Shown here piece after piece: positions 24,827-32,800 of a stretch of 64,000 nucleotides of DNA. This stretch comes from Novosphingobium mangrovisedimenti. GTDB taxonomy: Bacteria; Pseudomonadota; Alphaproteobacteria; Sphingomonadales; Sphingomonadaceae. The DNA is taken from contig NZ_JANZXA010000013.1 in assembly GCF_025153475.1 (NCBI RefSeq), forward strand, positions 62,001 to 126,000. Direction: 5' to 3'. The stretch's first letter is position 1, and the number at the start of each line of letters is the position of its first letter. Under the pieces are notes generated by a model. That model did no database searches. It was given only the letters and a program-made list of their open reading frames with translations, and was not told where the DNA came from. A program made the translations under genes and the position numbers.

Positions 24827-25822
24827 ATGTCCGGAAGCTATCCCCATACCCGCCTGCGCCGCGTGCGCGCCACGGCCTGGAGCCGTGCCATGCACCGCGA
24901 AACGATCCTCACGCCTGCCGATCTGATCTGGCCGCTGTTCGTGACCGAAGGGGAGGGCGTCGAACAGCCGATCGCCTCGCTCCCGGGCGTCTCGCGCTGG
25001 TCGGTGGACCAGATCGTGGTGCGCGCGAAGGAGGCGGTGGACCTTGGCATTCCATGCCTTGCTCTGTTTCCGCATACCCAGCCCGAACGCCGCAGCGACG
25101 ACGGTAAGGAAGCCCTCAATCCCGATAACCTGATGTGCCGCGCAATCCGCGCGATCCGCGATGCGCTGGGCGATTCGGTCGGCCTGCTCACGGACGTCGC
25201 GCTCGATCCTTACACCAGCCACGGGCAGGACGGGCTGATCGACGATGCCGGCTACGTTCTCAATGATCAGACGGTGGAGGTCCTCGTCGGGCAGTCGCTC
25301 AACCAGGCAGCGGCCGGTGCCGACATCATTGCCCCGTCCGACATGATGGACGGTCGCATCGGCGCGATCCGCGACGCGCTGGAGGATGATGGGCACATCA
25401 ATGTCCAGATCATGAGCTATGCCGCCAAGTATGCCTCGGCCTTCTACGGCCCGTTCCGTGACGCGGTCGGATCGCGCGGGTTGCTAAAGGGCGACAAGAA
25501 GACCTACCAGATGGACCCGGCCAACACCGAGGAAGCGCTGCGCGAGGTGGAGCTGGATCTGGCCGAAGGTGCGGACAGCGTGATGGTCAAGCCCGGCCTG
25601 CCCTATCTCGACATCGTGCGCCGCGTGAAGGAGACCTTCGAAGTTCCCGTCTTCGCCTATCAGGTGTCCGGCGAATACGCGATGATCGAGGCTGCGGTTG
25701 CCGCAGGTGCGGGCGATCGCGACGCGCTGGTTCTCGAAACCCTGCTGGCTTTCAAGCGCGCGGGATGCTCGGGCGTGCTGACGTACCATGCGGCCCATGC
25801 CGCGCGCCTGCTGAATGGGTGA
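24827..25822 (+). CDS. hemB: Delta-aminolevulinic acid dehydratase (porphobilinogen synthase)
   Basis: A 331-residue enzyme that condenses two 5-aminolevulinates to porphobilinogen. The Schiff-base lysine is in VMVKPGLPYLD, with a second active-site lysine in AAKYASAFYGPFRDA. The metal loop reads DVALDPYTSHGQDG: it has Ala/Asp in place of the three cysteines of zinc-type enzymes, so this is the magnesium-dependent type. The ATG at 24827 gives MSGSYPHTRLRR, the family start. It overlaps the following GNAT gene by 8 bases. Confidence 0.95.
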   Translation: MSGSYPHTRLRRVRATAWSRAMHRETILTPADLIWPLFVTEGEGVEQPIASLPGVSRWSVDQIVVRAKEAVDLGIPCLALFPHTQPERRSDDGKEALNPDNLMCRAIRAIRDALGDSVGLLTDVALDPYTSHGQDGLIDDAGYVLNDQTVEVLVGQSLNQAAAGADIIAPSDMMDGRIGAIRDALEDDGHINVQIMSYAAKYASAFYGPFRDAVGSRGLLKGDKKTYQMDPANTEEALREVELDLAEGADSVMVKPGLPYLDIVRRVKETFEVPVFAYQVSGEYAMIEAAVAAGAGDRDALVLETLLAFKRAGCSGVLTYHAAHAARLLNG

Positions 25823-26399
25823 GCTGAAGAAACCTTTCCGTCTCGAAACCGAGCGGCTCGTCCTGCGTGACTGGGCGCCCGGCGATATCGACCGCTTTGT
25901 GGAAGGCACCAATACGCCGGCCGTCATGCGCTGGCTCGGCGGCCTTCTCGACACGGCGAAGATCGACATGCTGGAGAGCCGGTTGATGGCCTTCCAGGTC
26001 GAATACGGGCACACGTTCTGGATCGTCGAGCGTAAACAGGACGGCGAGATACTGGGGTTCTGCGGCCTAAAGCGCGTCGATGCGCCGAATTCGACGATCG
26101 CCGGCGAATTCGAGATCGGCTGGCGCCTGCGGGAGGATGCCTGGGGTAAGGGCTATGCGAAGGAAGCGGCCACCGCATCGCTTACGGCCGGTTTCGAGCG
26201 CTTCGGTGCGCGGACCATCTACGCCATCACGGTGATCGGCAATACGGCGAGTTGGGGCTTGATGAAACGGCTGGGCATGGCTCGGCGCGAGGATCTCGAC
26301 TATCCCGACAGCCGCTTCGAGCTGCCGCTTCGGGATACCATTGTCTACTCGATCGAACGCGACATTTGGCTGCGAAGGTGTTCACCAGATCGTGCCTGA
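25815..26399 (+). CDS. GNAT acetyltransferase, RimJ/RimL type (copy 1)
   Basis: A 194-residue GNAT. The N-terminal RLETERLVLRDW signature is present, as is the acetyl-CoA motif in WRLREDAWGKGYAKEA. The substrate is unknown; this subfamily acetylates protein N-termini or small molecules. The ATG overlaps the hemB stop by 8 bases. The next gene is a second GNAT of the same type, joined by another 8-base overlap, so the two look like a tandem duplication that has diverged strongly. Confidence 0.82.
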   Translation: MGELKKPFRLETERLVLRDWAPGDIDRFVEGTNTPAVMRWLGGLLDTAKIDMLESRLMAFQVEYGHTFWIVERKQDGEILGFCGLKRVDAPNSTIAGEFEIGWRLREDAWGKGYAKEAATASLTAGFERFGARTIYAITVIGNTASWGLMKRLGMARREDLDYPDSRFELPLRDTIVYSIERDIWLRRCSPDRA

Positions 26400-26934
26400 A
26401 TTCCGGCTGGTAACCGAGCGTCTGGTCTTGCGCTCCTGGCGCGGGGAGGATGTTGCGCCTTTTTCCCGCATTTGCGCAGACCCCGTGGTCATGGCGACAC
26501 TTGGTCCCGTGCTGGATCTGGAACGAACGCGTGCGTTGGTGGACCGTGAATGCGGCTATGAGGCGCAGTGGGGCCACACTTTCTGGGTGGTTGAACGGCG
26601 CGAAGACCATCGCTTGATCGGGAAGTGCGGTATTGTGCGGGGTCGGATCGACCCTATTCTGGACAAAGTGGAGATGGGGTGGCGTCTGGCCTCCGACTGC
26701 TGGGGCCATGGCTATGCGACCGAGGCGGCACGGGCCTGTGTCGACTGGGCTTTCGGCCATCTCGATGACGATGCCGTCTGGGCAGTCACGGCTGCCGCCA
26801 ACCGGGGGAGCCGCGCGGTGATGGATCGCATCGGGATGCAGCACTTGCCCCGTCTGGATTTCGATCATCCCGCGCTGGCCGAGGACGATCCCTTGCGGCC
26901 GCATGTCACCTATCGGCTCACGCGGCTTGCCTGA
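26392..26934 (+). CDS. GNAT acetyltransferase, RimJ/RimL type (copy 2)
   Basis: A 180-residue GNAT similar in layout to its upstream neighbour: RLVTERLVLRSW, GHTFWVVER and WRLASDCWGHGYATEA. Both share the short segment GHTFWxVER, supporting common descent. I chose the GTG at 26392, which overlaps the previous stop by 8 bases and sits directly before the family N-terminus; a TTG at 26341 would extend it far into copy 1. Substrate unknown. Confidence 0.8.
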   Translation: MPEFRLVTERLVLRSWRGEDVAPFSRICADPVVMATLGPVLDLERTRALVDRECGYEAQWGHTFWVVERREDHRLIGKCGIVRGRIDPILDKVEMGWRLASDCWGHGYATEAARACVDWAFGHLDDDAVWAVTAAANRGSRAVMDRIGMQHLPRLDFDHPALAEDDPLRPHVTYRLTRLA

Positions 26935-26983
26935 GGGGCTGTCCCTGGCGCATGGAGATCCGTACTCGAGCCTGAGAGGACTT

Positions 26984-27544
26984 ATGACCGAGCGTACCGA
27001 CATCACCCTGGCCGCCATCAACGGCAAGGCGCCGCGCATCCATTCCAGCGCCTTTATCGCGCCGGGCTGCCGTATCATCGGCAATGTCGAGATCGGGCCC
27101 GATGCCAGCGTTTGGTACAATTGTGTGATCCGGGCGGACGTGCACCGCATCGTCATCGGCGCGCGCACCAATATCCAGGATGGCACCGTCGTCCATTGCG
27201 ACAGCCCCAAGCCGAGCAACCCGGACGGTTTCCCGACGATCATCGGCGATGACGTGCTGATCGGGCACATGGCGATGGTCCATGGTTGTACGCTGGAAGA
27301 CCGTGCTTTCGTTGGTCTCGGCGCGATCGTCATGGACGGCAGCTACATCGAATCCGACGGCATGCTGGCGGCCGGTGCCATGCTGACCGGCAAGCGCATC
27401 GGTGCCCGTCAGCTCTGGATGGGCCGTCCAGCCAAGTACCTGCGCGATCTCGACGAGGCCGCTGTCGAGGGTAACCAGGCCGGTGTGAAGGGCTATGTCA
27501 TCAATGGCCGCATGCACGCCGAGGCGCTTGGTCTGAAAGACTGA
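26984..27544 (+). CDS. Gamma-carbonic anhydrase family hexapeptide-repeat protein
   Basis: A 186-residue left-handed beta-helix protein. Hexapeptide turns are visible throughout (IGPDASVWYN, IVIGARTNIQDG, FPTIIGDDVLIGH). Metal-site histidines occur in DGTVVHCDS and GHMAMVHGCT. Related proteins (CaiE/PaaY/YrdA-like) are carbonic anhydrases or thioesterases; many have no proven activity. The ATG at 26984 follows a GAGAGGA site. It overlaps the DUF167 gene by one base (TGATG). Confidence 0.85.
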   Translation: MTERTDITLAAINGKAPRIHSSAFIAPGCRIIGNVEIGPDASVWYNCVIRADVHRIVIGARTNIQDGTVVHCDSPKPSNPDGFPTIIGDDVLIGHMAMVHGCTLEDRAFVGLGAIVMDGSYIESDGMLAAGAMLTGKRIGARQLWMGRPAKYLRDLDEAAVEGNQAGVKGYVINGRMHAEALGLKD

Positions 27545-27825
27545 TGGCGCGACCGAAAGCGACGTTGCCCGACGCCGATGCCGTCCGCGCGCTGGTCGAT
27601 GGCGAGGGGCGGCTGGCTGTGCGGGTGACGCCCGGAGCCAGAATCGAGGCGCTGGAAATCGCCGAGGGCAGGCTCGTTGCCAAGGTCCGTGCCAAGCCGC
27701 AGGATGGCAAGGCCAATGACGCCGTAAGGGCTCTGCTCGCCAGCGCACTCGACCTTGCGCCTTCGCGGCTGGAGCTGTTGCGCGGCGCAACTTCGCGCGA
27801 GAAGCAGTTCAGGGTGGACGTCTAG
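27544..27825 (+). CDS. DUF167/YggU family protein
   Basis: This 93-residue protein has the DUF167 core: LAVRVTPGARIEAL, LVAKVRAKPQDGKANDAVRALLA and the tail LLRGATSREKQFRV. The function is unknown; structures of relatives resemble small nucleic-acid or protein-binding folds. It starts on the stop codon of the carbonic anhydrase-like gene and converges with the SulP gene, with 9 bases between the stops. Confidence 0.87.
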   Translation: MARPKATLPDADAVRALVDGEGRLAVRVTPGARIEALEIAEGRLVAKVRAKPQDGKANDAVRALLASALDLAPSRLELLRGATSREKQFRVDV

Positions 27826-27834
27826 GCGCTGCGG

Positions 27835-29100
27835 TCAGCGCTCCGGGGTTTCCCATTCGGGCGCCTTGAGCTTGCTGTCGCGCAACCGGAGTGCAAGGCC
27901 CAGCGCCACGCCGACGCCGATCGCAACCGTCAGGTCTGCCAGTACGGTTAGCACGAGAGTGAGCAGCAGCAGTGCGCGGTCCTCCAGCGGGGCCGACCAG
28001 TAGTGCGGCCACTTGTGCGGTTCGCTCATGTTCCAGGCCGTGATGATGAGCAGCGCGGCCAGCGCGGGCATGGCCAGATATCCGGCGAGCGGGGCGGCGA
28101 CCATCAGCACGATCAGGATCGTTGCCGCATGAACTATACCGGCGATCGGCGTGCGTCCGCCGGCGCGCACGTTGGTGGCAGTGCGTGCGATCGCGCCGGT
28201 CGCTGGCAAGCCGCCGAACAGCGAGGACGCGATGCTGGCCCAGCCCTGTGCCAGGACTTCGGCGTTGGGGCGGTGCTTGGCGCCTTCGAGCATCCTGTCG
28301 GCGACCATGGCCGAAAGCAGGGATTCGATGGCGGCAAGGAAGGCGATCACCATGGCCGACGGCAGCAGCTCGGTGACGCGGGCGAGCGTGATGTGGGGCA
28401 GGGCGGGAACCGGCAGGTGGTTCGGCAGTTCGCCGTAGCGGGAAAAGATCGTGTCGACCGACTGGTGCGTCAGCGCCAGGACCAGCGATACGCCGCCCAG
28501 CACGAAGATCGGTCCCGGGATGCGGGGAAACAGACGGCGCATGATGACGAGCAGCGCCAGCGTCGATGCGCCGGCCGCCGTGGTGGCCCAGTCGATCGTG
28601 CCGCGCGCGGCCCACAGGGCCTGGATCTTGCCGATGAACTCGGCCGGCACGTGTTCCGCCTGCAGCCCGAAGAAGTCCTTGAGCTGGCCGCTGGCGATGA
28701 TCACGGCGATGCCGATGGTGAAGCCGTTGACGACGGCTTCGGGCACGAAGGTGATCAGGTTGCCCACGCGCAGCAGCCCGGCGATCAGCAGGATCATGCC
28801 AGCCATCAGCGTGGCGAGAACCAGCCCGTCGTAGCCGTGCTGGGCGATGACGCCATAGACCACGACGATGAACGCGCCGGTCGGCCCGCCGATCTGCACC
28901 CGGCTGCCGCCGAGGAGCGAGATCACGAATCCGGCGACGATGGCGGTGAACAGACCCGCCGCCGGGTCGGCGCCAGAGGCGATGGCGATGGCGATGCTCA
29001 GCGGAATCGCCACCATGGCAACCGTGATGCCGGCGAAGAGGTCGGCAGCGAACAGCCGTCCCGTATAGGTCGGCAGAGTCGTCAGCAATTTGGGCTTCAT
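27835..29100 (-). CDS. SulP-family anion transporter without STAS domain
   Basis: A 421-residue membrane protein with about 12-14 helices. The SulP signature is present near the N-terminus (DLFAGITVAMVAIPLSIAIA) and later in GGPTGAFIVVVYG and FLAAIESLLSAMVAD. Most SulP carriers are 500-600 residues and end with a cytoplasmic STAS domain. Here the protein stops 25 residues after the last helix, so the domain is missing. There is no sign of a frameshift downstream. Substrates of this branch include sulfate and bicarbonate; a carbonic anhydrase-like gene is a close convergent neighbour, though that link is speculative. Confidence 0.85.
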   Translation of the reverse strand: MKPKLLTTLPTYTGRLFAADLFAGITVAMVAIPLSIAIAIASGADPAAGLFTAIVAGFVISLLGGSRVQIGGPTGAFIVVVYGVIAQHGYDGLVLATLMAGMILLIAGLLRVGNLITFVPEAVVNGFTIGIAVIIASGQLKDFFGLQAEHVPAEFIGKIQALWAARGTIDWATTAAGASTLALLVIMRRLFPRIPGPIFVLGGVSLVLALTHQSVDTIFSRYGELPNHLPVPALPHITLARVTELLPSAMVIAFLAAIESLLSAMVADRMLEGAKHRPNAEVLAQGWASIASSLFGGLPATGAIARTATNVRAGGRTPIAGIVHAATILIVLMVAAPLAGYLAMPALAALLIITAWNMSEPHKWPHYWSAPLEDRALLLLTLVLTVLADLTVAIGVGVALGLALRLRDSKLKAPEWETPER

Positions 29101-29166
29101 GGAGTCAGATTACGCGCCCGCATGCATTTTATGCAAGCGCGATCCACCTTGTGTCATGACTTTGTG

Positions 29167-29583
29167 TCATGATTTTCCCATGCCGTTTGCCAGATCGGCG
29201 AGCACGTCGCCCATCGCCTTGGCCATGTCTGCTGGCTGGGGATCGACGTCCGCGATGGCGCGTTGCATGGCTTCGGCCCATTGCGCGCCCAGTGCCTTGC
29301 TGATGGTGAAGGGCTTGTGGATGCTCATCATGCAGCGGCCCGGATTGGCTTCGAACCAGTCGCGCGGGCCGCCGGCCCATCCGGCCAGGAACTTCGGCAG
29401 CGATTCGCGCATCGGGGTCAGGTCCTCGGCATGGATGGCGCGCAGTTCGGCATAGGCCGGGTCCTGTTCCATGAGGTCGTAGAAGCGATTGCAGATTGCC
29501 TCGAACACCGGTGCGCCGCCCAGACGGTAGAAGGGCGTGTTGGGCGTTTCGGCGGCGGGCTTGGCTTCGATTTCGACGGTCAC
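29167..29583 (-). CDS. Truncated haemoglobin, group II-like
   Basis: A 138-residue 2-over-2 globin. The N-terminal FYRLGGAPVFEAICNRFYDLM, the FLAGWAGGPRDWFE segment and the proximal histidine in MMSIHKPFTIS match group II (GlbO) proteins. Such globins bind oxygen or nitric oxide and often act under low oxygen. The start is GTG at 29583, with a GGAGAG site 8 bases upstream. An FNR/FixK-type box lies 69-82 bases upstream of the start, consistent with oxygen-dependent control. Confidence 0.88.
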   Translation of the reverse strand: MTVEIEAKPAAETPNTPFYRLGGAPVFEAICNRFYDLMEQDPAYAELRAIHAEDLTPMRESLPKFLAGWAGGPRDWFEANPGRCMMSIHKPFTISKALGAQWAEAMQRAIADVDPQPADMAKAMGDVLADLANGMGKS

Positions 29584-29651
29584 GGGCTGATCTCTCCGGG
29601 TAACAAGGGGGCTTATGCTGCCTTCCTAGCGCAAGCGTTTCACGTGGAACC

Positions 29652-29665
29652 TTGATCGGGGTCAA
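29652..29665. promoter_or_regulatory. FNR/FixK-type anaerobox upstream of truncated haemoglobin
   Basis: TTGAT, four bases, GTCAA: both half-sites match the FNR/FixK consensus TTGAY-N4-RTCAA. It lies 69-82 bases upstream of the haemoglobin start. A box centred near -41 or -53 of a promoter would fit activation under low oxygen. The match is visible; regulation is inferred. Confidence 0.55.
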
Positions 29666-29890
29666 ACGGTCCCCGGTTCGGTTGGCGTGAATTTGGAACT
29701 TCACCCACTCGCGCCATGACGAGTCTGCTAAATTCGTGGTGAAGCAAGGACTTGCGGCGCCCGGAATTTCACACCCGATGCAGGCGCGACCGGGGCCTGG
29801 ATGAACGGTTCAAGGAGCAGGGCAGACGGATGCCGCGCGCAGTGTGACGGCCGACGGGCATGTAGGAAAGCGGGCCATGCGCGGCAGGCG

Positions 29891-29927
29891 CAAAAAGAGG
29901 GCGGGAACCCCGTGAGTTCCCGCCCTC
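29891..29927 (-). terminator. Intrinsic terminator of clpA
   Basis: A perfect 12-base-pair stem (GAGGGCGGGAAC / GTTCCCGCCCTC) with a 7-base loop begins 28 bases after the clpA stop. On the minus strand it is followed by TTTTTG. The plus strand also has a T-run just beyond the stem, so it could work in both directions. This is the best terminator in the window. Confidence 0.88.
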
Positions 29928-29954
29928 CCTTTTTCCGTTCGATCGGCCCAGGCT

Positions 29955-32330
29955 TCAGTCGTCGGTGTTTTCCTCGGGCAGGGTGCCGTTCTTCTTCGCC
30001 GCCGGCTTGCGAGCCGGCGCCTTGCGCTTCTTGGCCTTGCTCACCTTCGGCGGGGCAGGCGTCAGCTCGAAGCTGAGCGCGTCGTCCTTGACCGAGACGT
30101 GGACCTCGCCGCCAAGGGCCAGCTTGCCGAAGAGCAGTTCCTCGGCAAGCGGCTGCTTGACCTTCTCCTGGATCACGCGGCCCATCGGGCGCGCGCCGAA
30201 GAGGCGGTCGTAGCCGCGATGGCCCAGCCATTCGCGGGCGTCGGAGTCGAACTGGATGTGGACGTTCTGGTCGGCCAGCTGCAGCTCCAGCTGGAGGATG
30301 AACTTGTCCACCACCCGGCTGATCGTGTCCTTGCCGAGATAGGCGAAGGGCACGATGGCATCGAGGCGGTTGCGGAACTCGGGGGTGAAGAGCTGCTTCA
30401 CCGCTTCCTCGCCCGCGTCGGCCTTCGACACATCGCCGAAGCCGATGCCGCTCTTGGCCATGTCCGAAGCGCCCGCATTGGTGGTCATGATCAGGACCAC
30501 GTTGCGGAAATCGACGGTCTTGCCGTGGTGATCGGTCAGCTTGCCGTTGTCCATCACCTGCAGGAGGATGTTGAACAGGTCCGGGTGGGCCTTTTCGATC
30601 TCGTCGAGCAGCAGGACGCAGTGCGGCTGCTGGTCGATGGCATCGGTGAGCAACCCGCCCTGATCGAACCCGACATAGCCCGGAGGCGCACCGATCAGGC
30701 GGCTGACCGAATGGCGCTCCATGTATTCGGACATGTCGAAGCGCTGCATCGGAATGCCCATGATCGAAGCAAGCTGCTTGGCGACTTCGGTCTTGCCGAC
30801 GCCGGTCGGGCCCGAGAACAGGAACGAGCCGATCGGCTTGTCAGGATCGCGAAGCCCTGCGCGGCTCAGCTTCATCGCGGTCGAAAGCACCTCGATCGCC
30901 TTGTCCTGGCCGAAGACTAAGCGCTTCAGGTCACGCTCGAGGTTCTCAAGTGCCTTCTTGTCGTCCTTGCTGACCGACTTGGGCGGGATGCGGGCCATCG
31001 TCGCGATCACCTGCTCGATCTCGCGCGCGCTGATCGTCTTCTTGCGGCGGCTGGGCGGTACCAGCATCTGCATGGCGCCGACTTCATCGATCACGTCGAT
31101 TGCCTTGTCGGGCAGCTTGCGGTCGTTGATGTAGCGGGCCGAAAGCTCGACCGCGGTCTTGATCGCATCGGGGGTGTAGCGCACGCCGTGGTGCTCCTCG
31201 AAGGCCGAACGCAGGCCCTTGAGGATCTTGATCGTGTCTTCCACCGAAGGCTCGTTCACGTCGATCTTCTGGAACCGGCGCAGCAGCGCGCGGTCCTTTT
31301 CGAAGTGATTGCGGAATTCCTTGTAGGTGGTCGAGCCGATGCAGCGGATCGTGCCGCCCGACAGCGCTGGCTTGAGCAGGTTCGAGGCGTCCATCGCCCC
31401 GCCGCTGGTCGCGCCGGCGCCGATCACGGTGTGGATCTCGTCGATGAACAGGATCGCGTGCGGCATCTTCTCCAGTTCGGAGACGACCTGCTTGAGGCGT
31501 TCCTCGAAATCGCCGCGATAGCGCGTGCCCGCCAGCAGCGAGCCCATGTCGAGCGAGTAGATCACCGCTTCGGAGAGCACCTCGGGCACTTCGCCCTCGA
31601 CGATCTTGCGCGCGAGGCCCTCGGCGATGGCGGTCTTGCCCACGCCCGGATCGCCCACGTAGAGCGGGTTGTTCTTGGAGCGGCGGCACAGGATCTGGAT
31701 CGTGCGGTCCACTTCGGGGCCGCGGCCGATCAGTGGGTCGACCTTGCCCAGAAGCGCCTTCTCATTGAGGTTGACGCAGAACTGGTCGAGCGCGGAGTCC
31801 TTCTTGCTCGCGGACTTGGACTCGGTCTTGTCGTCCGGGGTCGGGGTCTGTTCCTCGCTGCCCTTGGGATTGCGGTCCTCGATGCGCTTGCCGCCCTTGC
31901 CGATGCCGTGGCTGATGTAGCTCACCGCATCCAGACGGCTCATGTCCTGCTGCTGCAGGAAATAGACCGCGTAGGAATCGCGTTCGGAGAACAGCGCGAC
32001 CAGCACGTTGGCGCCGGTGACGGTGTCCTTGCCCGAGGACTGCACGTGCAGGATGGCGCGCTGGATCACGCGCTGGAAGCCGGCGGTCGGGGCGGGATCG
32101 CCCTTTTCCTCGGTCTTGAGCGACTGGTATTCCTGATCGAGATACTGGCGCACGACATCGCCAAGGTCGCCGAGATCCACGCCGCATGCCTGCATGACCT
32201 GCGCTGCGTCCGGATCGTCGATCAGCGCGAGCAGCAAGTGCTCGAGCGTCGCGTATTCGTGGCTGCGCTCGGACGCGTGAGACAGAGCCGAATGCAGGGT
32301 CTTTTCTAGGCTTTGGGCGAAACTTGGCAT
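29955..32330 (-). CDS. clpA: ATP-dependent Clp protease ATP-binding subunit ClpA
   Basis: A 791-residue Hsp100 unfoldase. Order: N-terminal Clp-N repeat domain (1-145), first AAA domain with Walker A GDPGVGKT (about 225), second AAA domain with GPTGVGKT (about 515), and a basic Lys/Ala-rich tail (about 765-791). The IGF-type loop that contacts ClpP is seen as SGIGFGD. ClpA feeds proteins to ClpP. The adaptor gene clpS, often directly upstream, is absent; the upstream neighbour is a DUF1192 gene. The transcript ends at a strong terminator. Confidence 0.95.
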   Translation of the reverse strand: MPSFAQSLEKTLHSALSHASERSHEYATLEHLLLALIDDPDAAQVMQACGVDLGDLGDVVRQYLDQEYQSLKTEEKGDPAPTAGFQRVIQRAILHVQSSGKDTVTGANVLVALFSERDSYAVYFLQQQDMSRLDAVSYISHGIGKGGKRIEDRNPKGSEEQTPTPDDKTESKSASKKDSALDQFCVNLNEKALLGKVDPLIGRGPEVDRTIQILCRRSKNNPLYVGDPGVGKTAIAEGLARKIVEGEVPEVLSEAVIYSLDMGSLLAGTRYRGDFEERLKQVVSELEKMPHAILFIDEIHTVIGAGATSGGAMDASNLLKPALSGGTIRCIGSTTYKEFRNHFEKDRALLRRFQKIDVNEPSVEDTIKILKGLRSAFEEHHGVRYTPDAIKTAVELSARYINDRKLPDKAIDVIDEVGAMQMLVPPSRRKKTISAREIEQVIATMARIPPKSVSKDDKKALENLERDLKRLVFGQDKAIEVLSTAMKLSRAGLRDPDKPIGSFLFSGPTGVGKTEVAKQLASIMGIPMQRFDMSEYMERHSVSRLIGAPPGYVGFDQGGLLTDAIDQQPHCVLLLDEIEKAHPDLFNILLQVMDNGKLTDHHGKTVDFRNVVLIMTTNAGASDMAKSGIGFGDVSKADAGEEAVKQLFTPEFRNRLDAIVPFAYLGKDTISRVVDKFILQLELQLADQNVHIQFDSDAREWLGHRGYDRLFGARPMGRVIQEKVKQPLAEELLFGKLALGGEVHVSVKDDALSFELTPAPPKVSKAKKRKAPARKPAAKKNGTLPEENTDD

Positions 32331-32414
32331 TAGTCAGGACACTTTCATTGGGAGGGAGGACTCTCCTTGAGGGAGGTTGTGGGCGAGTATGCTTTACGAT
32401 TGATATAGGTACGT

Positions 32415-32473
32415 CCGGGGCACTTGCGAGATGCCTGCGTGGCAAGCCCCGGAGGCAGCAAGGCGAACCTTGC
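32415..32473. ncRNA. Structured double hairpin upstream of clpA, possible small RNA or leader element
   Basis: Two strong stems are adjacent. Stem 1 (32415-32452) pairs CCGGGGC and TTGC with GCAA and GCCCCGG around a 2-base bulge. Stem 2 (32458-32473) is GCAAGG, CGAA loop, CCTTGC. On the minus strand stem 2 has a UUCG loop and lies just after the DUF1192 stop. It could be a 3'/5' processing structure between DUF1192 and clpA, or a small RNA of either strand. The plus strand has a weak TATAGG just before it. It is not a recognised Rfam-like family. Confidence 0.3.
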
Positions 32474-32478
32474 CCGAA

Positions 32479-32712
32479 TCACGTTGACCTTGGCCTGAAC
32501 AGGGCGTCTGCCGCTGCCATGTGCGCGGCGGACTTCTTGCGATGTTCCTTGATACGGACGATTTCGTCTTCGAGCAGCGCTACGCGTGCGTCGAGTTCAT
32601 CCAGAGAATAGCGCTCCAGGCTTTCGCTGGCGAGAAGGCTGGCGGCACCAAGACCATCCCGTGTGGGATCACTCTCGGGCGACCGCCGCCGCGGTCGATC
32701 GTCGTCGTCCAT
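32479..32712 (-). CDS. DUF1192 family protein
   Basis: This 77-residue acidic and helical protein contains the DUF1192 core LDELDARVALLEDEIVRIKEH, probably a short coiled coil. The N-terminal 30 residues are charged and variable. DUF1192 is a small alphaproteobacterial family with no established function. It is transcribed toward clpA with a structured 148-base spacer between them. Confidence 0.8.
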   Translation of the reverse strand: MDDDDRPRRRSPESDPTRDGLGAASLLASESLERYSLDELDARVALLEDEIVRIKEHRKKSAAHMAAADALFRPRST

Positions 32713-32800
32713 TGCAGTGCAGCATCGGACTGTAAATTGTCGCTGTCAATGGGCCGAAAGTAGTTCCCCTCAGGTAGTTCCCTGTGGCAACAGGCGCGAC

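Larger units (their letters stand above)
29584..29954. other. Gene-free stretch between truncated haemoglobin and clpA
   Basis: This 371-base gap carries the haemoglobin promoter region with the FNR/FixK-type box at its left end and the clpA terminator at its right end. The middle part (about 29670-29890) shows no ORF with coding character and no RNA structure that I recognise. Confidence 0.6.

Noticed and set aside
23009..25396. Very long leftward frame antisense to the M23 peptidase and hemB
   Set aside because: Its composition (Arg, Asp, His, Gly) is that of a codon-mirror of the real genes, which have clear motifs on the plus strand. The same holds for long frames opposite mutS, maeB and the sorbosone dehydrogenase.
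32400..32475. Possible signal recognition particle RNA (ffs) on the plus strand, because of a CCGGAGG...AGCA stretch after a strong stem
   Set aside because: The universal SRP domain IV (GGUCAGG, GGAA tetraloop, AAGCAG) is not present, and the CCGG lies in a different stem. I list only a structured element.
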